From: UBA1930 sp943368475
Lineage (GTDB): Bacteria > Bacteroidota > Bacteroidia > Chitinophagales > Chitinophagaceae
Assembly (NCBI GenBank): GCA_943368475.1
Contig: CALRLF020000071.1
Coordinates: 1-22,930 of the forward strand
Length of the DNA stretch: 22,930 nt
Reading direction: 5' to 3'
Position numbers and translations under genes: made by a program. The notes under the pieces were generated by a model that saw nothing but the letters and a program-made list of their open reading frames with translations, was not told the DNA's origin and did not search any database. This document shows, piece after piece, positions 20,584 through 22,930 of the stretch. Position 1 is the stretch's first letter. Each line of letters starts with the position of its first letter.

Positions 20584-21146
20584 TTGAGCAAAATTCCAGA
20601 ATTTATTCCGTTAATCGCATCTAACGAACTTGGAAACCTTAATGAAAAACACCTTAAGAAATATTGGCATAAATATTCGTTAGTTTATAAAGTTGAAATT
20701 AGGAAACAGATTTGCACAATGAGTGGACTATTGATATTAACTTTCTGGGTATTTAAATGTAGGATTGGAGCAAACTATTGAATATTTATAAATTGAAAAA
20801 CCGTCGGTTTAAGATTTTGAAACAAAAGTACTTGCACTGAATAACTGTGTTTTGAATACCGAAAAGTAGAAAAATTTAATCAGTATATCGATACCAGGTT
20901 GATTGCTTGTATAGTTAATAATGAGCAGGAGCTTTCTAAAAGTGATATAAATTTTTTTTAGAACGAAAATGGTCACATTATTCTACCTTATGCAGTGTTA
21001 AAAAAAGCTTGGAAAATACAATTGATACCATTTGTAATTAAATATAAATAGATTGTTACGATAGCAGCCTAAACAGTTTTACCCAACCAAGGTTCATTGA
21101 GTATATGAATTATGAACCTCTAAATGCTTTTAAAGAAGATATATAA
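20584..21146 (+). pseudogene. Decayed protein-coding gene with several frameshifts and stops
   Basis: The 772 nt between the DUF418 gene and the GT2 gene hold no intact gene but clear coding remains. Pieces on the plus strand join in order: a start at 20584 (now TTG) with Ile-Pro-Glu-Phe-Ile-Pro-Leu-Ile-Ala-Ser-Asn-Glu-Leu; a shift to Glu-Trp-Thr-Ile-Asp-Ile-Asn-Phe-Leu-Gly-Ile (from 20721); back to Phe-Lys-Cys-Arg-Ile-Gly-Ala-Asn-Tyr (to 20778); then Asp-Phe-Glu-Thr-Lys-Val-Leu-Ala-Leu-Asn-Asn-Cys (about 20813-20848, after two stops); then Val-Glu-Lys-Phe-Asn-Gln-Tyr-Ile-Asp (from 20866); Ile-Ile-Leu-Pro-Tyr-Ala-Val-Leu-Lys-Lys (about 20977-21006); and a last piece to the TAA at 21144. The parent would have been near 185 residues. 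I do not recognise the family. Shifts near A- and T-runs suggest decay rather than assembly error alone. Confidence 0.6.
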
Positions 21147-21217
21147 ATTTAGTAATTTGATCTCAAAAATACTTTTTTGCATTTGTTTGCTTTTATTTGT
21201 ATGCCATATAGCATTTT

Positions 21218-21925
21218 ATGGTTACCAAACTACTTATTATCATACCCTGCTTTAATGAAGAAGATTCAATAGCTTCTCTATTAAATGAATTGGTGCAATT
21301 GGTTGTGCCAAATACTTTTGAGCTAACGGTTGCAGTAATTAACGATTGTTCAAGAGATAATACTGCATTAATTGCTGCAAAATTTTCGGTTGTAGTGATT
21401 AATTTGCCTGTAAATCTGGGCATTGGAGGAGCCATGCAAACTGGCTATAAATATGCCTTAGAAAATAATTTTGATATAGCTGTACAAATGGATGGCGATG
21501 GGCAACATCCACCAGCCGAACTAAACAAACTTTTACAGTATTGGCAAAACACAAAAGCAAATGTTGTAATTGGTTCCAGGTTTTTAGTTAAACAAGGTTT
21601 TCAATCTTCTATCATAAGACGCTGGGGCATTAGTTATTTTCACTGGTTAAATAAATTTTTTACTGGTATACATATTTATGATAGTACTTCTGGTTTTCGT
21701 TTGTTCGACAGAAAAGCAATTGAATTGGCTGTACAATATTATCCTGATGAATATCCAGAGCCTGAATCAATTGTAGTTTTTGCAAAATCGGGTTTGAGCG
21801 TTCATGAAACGCCTGTAATTATGAAAGAAAGGCAAGGCGGAAAATCTTCTATTCGATACTTTTCTCAATTATATTACATCGTGAAAGTGAGTATTGCAAT
21901 GTTTTTTTCATTTATTAGAAAATAA
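21218..21925 (+). CDS. Family 2 glycosyltransferase, dolichol-phosphate-mannose synthase type
   Basis: This type moves a sugar from a nucleotide donor to a polyprenyl phosphate on the inner face of the membrane. The 235-residue GT-A protein has Ile-Ile-Ile-Pro-Cys-Phe-Asn-Glu-Glu (7-15), Val-Ile-Asn-Asp-Cys-Ser-Arg-Asp-Asn-Thr (40-49), Asn-Leu-Gly-Ile-Gly-Gly-Ala-Met-Gln-Thr-Gly (66-76), and the metal-binding Met-Asp-Gly-Asp-Gly-Gln-His (90-96). Later come Gly-Ser-Arg-Phe and Asp-Ser-Thr-Ser-Gly-Phe-Arg. It has no C-terminal membrane pair, unlike GtrB-type enzymes. The DUF2304 gene starts 3 nt after its stop and may supply membrane attachment. Sugar and acceptor are inferred from the family. 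Confidence 0.92.
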   Translation: MVTKLLIIIPCFNEEDSIASLLNELVQLVVPNTFELTVAVINDCSRDNTALIAAKFSVVVINLPVNLGIGGAMQTGYKYALENNFDIAVQMDGDGQHPPAELNKLLQYWQNTKANVVIGSRFLVKQGFQSSIIRRWGISYFHWLNKFFTGIHIYDSTSGFRLFDRKAIELAVQYYPDEYPEPESIVVFAKSGLSVHETPVIMKERQGGKSSIRYFSQLYYIVKVSIAMFFSFIRK

Positions 21926-21928
21926 ATT

Positions 21929-22285
21929 ATGGCCAAAATTCAAATCATTGTAATTTTTACCAACCTGCTTTTTCTTGCATTTATAGCAAGGTTAATTGTA
22001 AAAGCAAAGCTGCGTGAAGAATATGCTATTGTATGGATATTGATTACTGCTTTTTTGGCAATATTCTCTTTTTGGCGAGAAGGACTCGATATAGTATCAA
22101 AGCTATTTGGAGTATATGAACCTGCTAATTTTGTGTTTACAGGCTTTATTTTTTTTATACTTATTTATTTGCTGCACTTGTCTATTGTAAATTCAAAACA
22201 GCAAAAAAGTATTACTAAGCTTACGCAAGAAATGGCATTGTTAAAAGAACAAATCAAAGAAACCAATACAAGTAAAATAAAATAG
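21929..22285 (+). CDS. DUF2304 small membrane protein
   Basis: A 118-residue protein with membrane segments near 5-22, 34-50 and 68-87, then a polar, probably coiled tail (93-118, Gln/Lys/Glu-rich). The block Arg-Glu-Glu-Tyr-Ala-Ile-Val-Trp-Ile-Leu after the first segment and Phe-Trp-Arg-Glu-Gly-Leu-Asp after the second are typical of DUF2304. These proteins are very often encoded right after a DPM-type glycosyltransferase, as here (3 nt apart). A role as membrane partner of the transferase, or in moving the lipid-linked sugar, is a reasonable guess but not shown. Confidence 0.9.
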   Translation: MAKIQIIVIFTNLLFLAFIARLIVKAKLREEYAIVWILITAFLAIFSFWREGLDIVSKLFGVYEPANFVFTGFIFFILIYLLHLSIVNSKQQKSITKLTQEMALLKEQIKETNTSKIK

Positions 22286-22299
22286 TAAACTTTTTTTGT

Positions 22300-22930
22300 A
22301 TGAAAGCTGATAATCGAAAGATCCTTTTTGTAGGGCTTCTTTTTTTTGTGATATTAATGGGTGCTTATTCCAATCATTTTAATAACGATTTTCATTTCGA
22401 TGATTCGCATACCATTGTAAATAATGTACATATTCGAAAGCTGAGTAATATTCCAGAGTTTTTTACCAATCCTCAAATGTTTAGTGCATCTCCAGCACAT
22501 TGGGGGTTAAGGCCAGTTGTTACCACAACATTGGCAATTGATTATTGGCTAGCTGGGGGACTTAAACCATTTTACTTTCATTTATCTACTTTTTTATGGC
22601 ACATTTTATTATGTGTGCTTTTGTTTTTTGTATATAAAAAACTGTTGTCAAATACCCTTCAACAAAAATGGATGGGCTATGCTGCAATACTTGCTGCAGG
22701 CTGGTTTGCAATACATACAGCCAATGCCGAAACCCTTAATTATATTATTGCCCGATCCGATGTACTTTCAACTTTTTGTATAGTTGCATCGTTTGCTGTT
22801 TATCTATTATTTCCAACCAAGAGAAAATATTTTTTCTACCTTATTCCAGCAATGCTGGGCGTTTTTGCAAAAGAAACCATGCTGGTATTGGTAATGATTT
22901 TGTTCTTCTACAAACTGCTTTTCGAAAAAG
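22300..22930 (+). CDS. Multi-pass glycosyltransferase of PMT/TMTC type (5' part, runs off the window)
   Basis: The first 210 codons are present. After a short basic start comes a membrane segment (8-22), then Phe-His-Phe-Asp-Asp-Ser-His-Thr-Ile-Val-Asn-Asn, whose Asp-Asp (34-35) matches the catalytic acidic pair in the first outer loop of GT-C enzymes. Then follow Gly-Leu-Arg-Pro-Val-Val-Thr-Thr-Thr-Leu-Ala-Ile-Asp-Tyr-Trp-Leu and Pro-Phe-Tyr-Phe-His-Leu, as in TMTC/DUF1736-like proteins, and further hydrophobic segments. Such proteins transfer a sugar from a polyprenyl-phosphate donor to proteins or glycans outside the membrane, and many carry C-terminal TPR repeats (not visible here). It starts 14 nt after the DUF2304 gene. 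The GT2 upstream may make its donor. Confidence 0.8.
   Translation, partial: MKADNRKILFVGLLFFVILMGAYSNHFNNDFHFDDSHTIVNNVHIRKLSNIPEFFTNPQMFSASPAHWGLRPVVTTTLAIDYWLAGGLKPFYFHLSTFLWHILLCVLLFFVYKKLLSNTLQQKWMGYAAILAAGWFAIHTANAETLNYIIARSDVLSTFCIVASFAVYLLFPTKRKYFFYLIPAMLGVFAKETMLVLVMILFFYKLLFEK

Noticed and set aside
20446..21217. Insertion sequence or mobile element as the cause of the gene-free stretch
   Set aside because: No terminal inverted repeats, target duplications or transposase-like peptides were seen; the remains read as an ordinary decayed gene.

Overview
The window looks like a chromosomal segment of a Bacteroidota bacterium, most likely Chitinophagaceae or a close relative. The DNA is AT-rich. 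The first fragment ends in a type IX secretion (T9SS) sorting tail. Most genes lack a clear Shine-Dalgarno sequence, and several spacings fit the Bacteroidota -33/-7 promoter (TTTG-N19-TAnnTTTG). The PadR + PspC pair, the ECF sigma operon and the lipoproteins are also of Bacteroidota style. No tRNA, rRNA, insertion sequence, CRISPR array or phage gene was seen. This is mostly core genome with a few accessory pieces.

Left part (1-6220): the end of a T9SS-exported protein and a strong terminator; mutL (mismatch repair, minus) with degenerate endonuclease motifs; an unrecognised lipoprotein gene (plus) that converges to within 2 nt of comB (2-phosphosulfolactate phosphatase, minus); an RlpA-like lipoprotein; gcvT (glycine cleavage T protein); and two small envelope proteins.

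Middle (6321-12370): a minus-strand set consisting of a 61-residue basic protein, a PadR repressor and a large membrane protein with two PspC domains. It is preceded by a 10-bp-arm palindrome that covers the -33 element of a good promoter, the best regulatory signal in the window. Divergently, a GH18 chitinase-like lipoprotein is followed by an ECF sigma factor, a single-pass protein built from short internal repeats (probable anti-sigma factor) and a small periplasmic helical protein, closed by a terminator.

Right part (12537-22930): the E2 subunit of pyruvate dehydrogenase (minus) with its own terminator; the cell-elongation pair PBP2 (mrdA) and rodA with a 4-nt start/stop overlap; DUF4256 and DUF6958-like genes; a DUF418 membrane protein; about 770 nt without an intact gene, most of it a frameshifted pseudogene; then a tight GT2 - DUF2304 - TMTC/PMT-like glycosyltransferase cluster that runs off the window and probably makes and uses a polyprenyl-phosphate sugar.

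Nothing here is a clear new defence or mobile system. The most novel-looking items are the small protein with its PadR operator, the repeat-built anti-sigma candidate, the decayed gene before the glycosyltransferase cluster, and the unusual MutL and RodA residues. All family names are from reading the sequences; no search was run.
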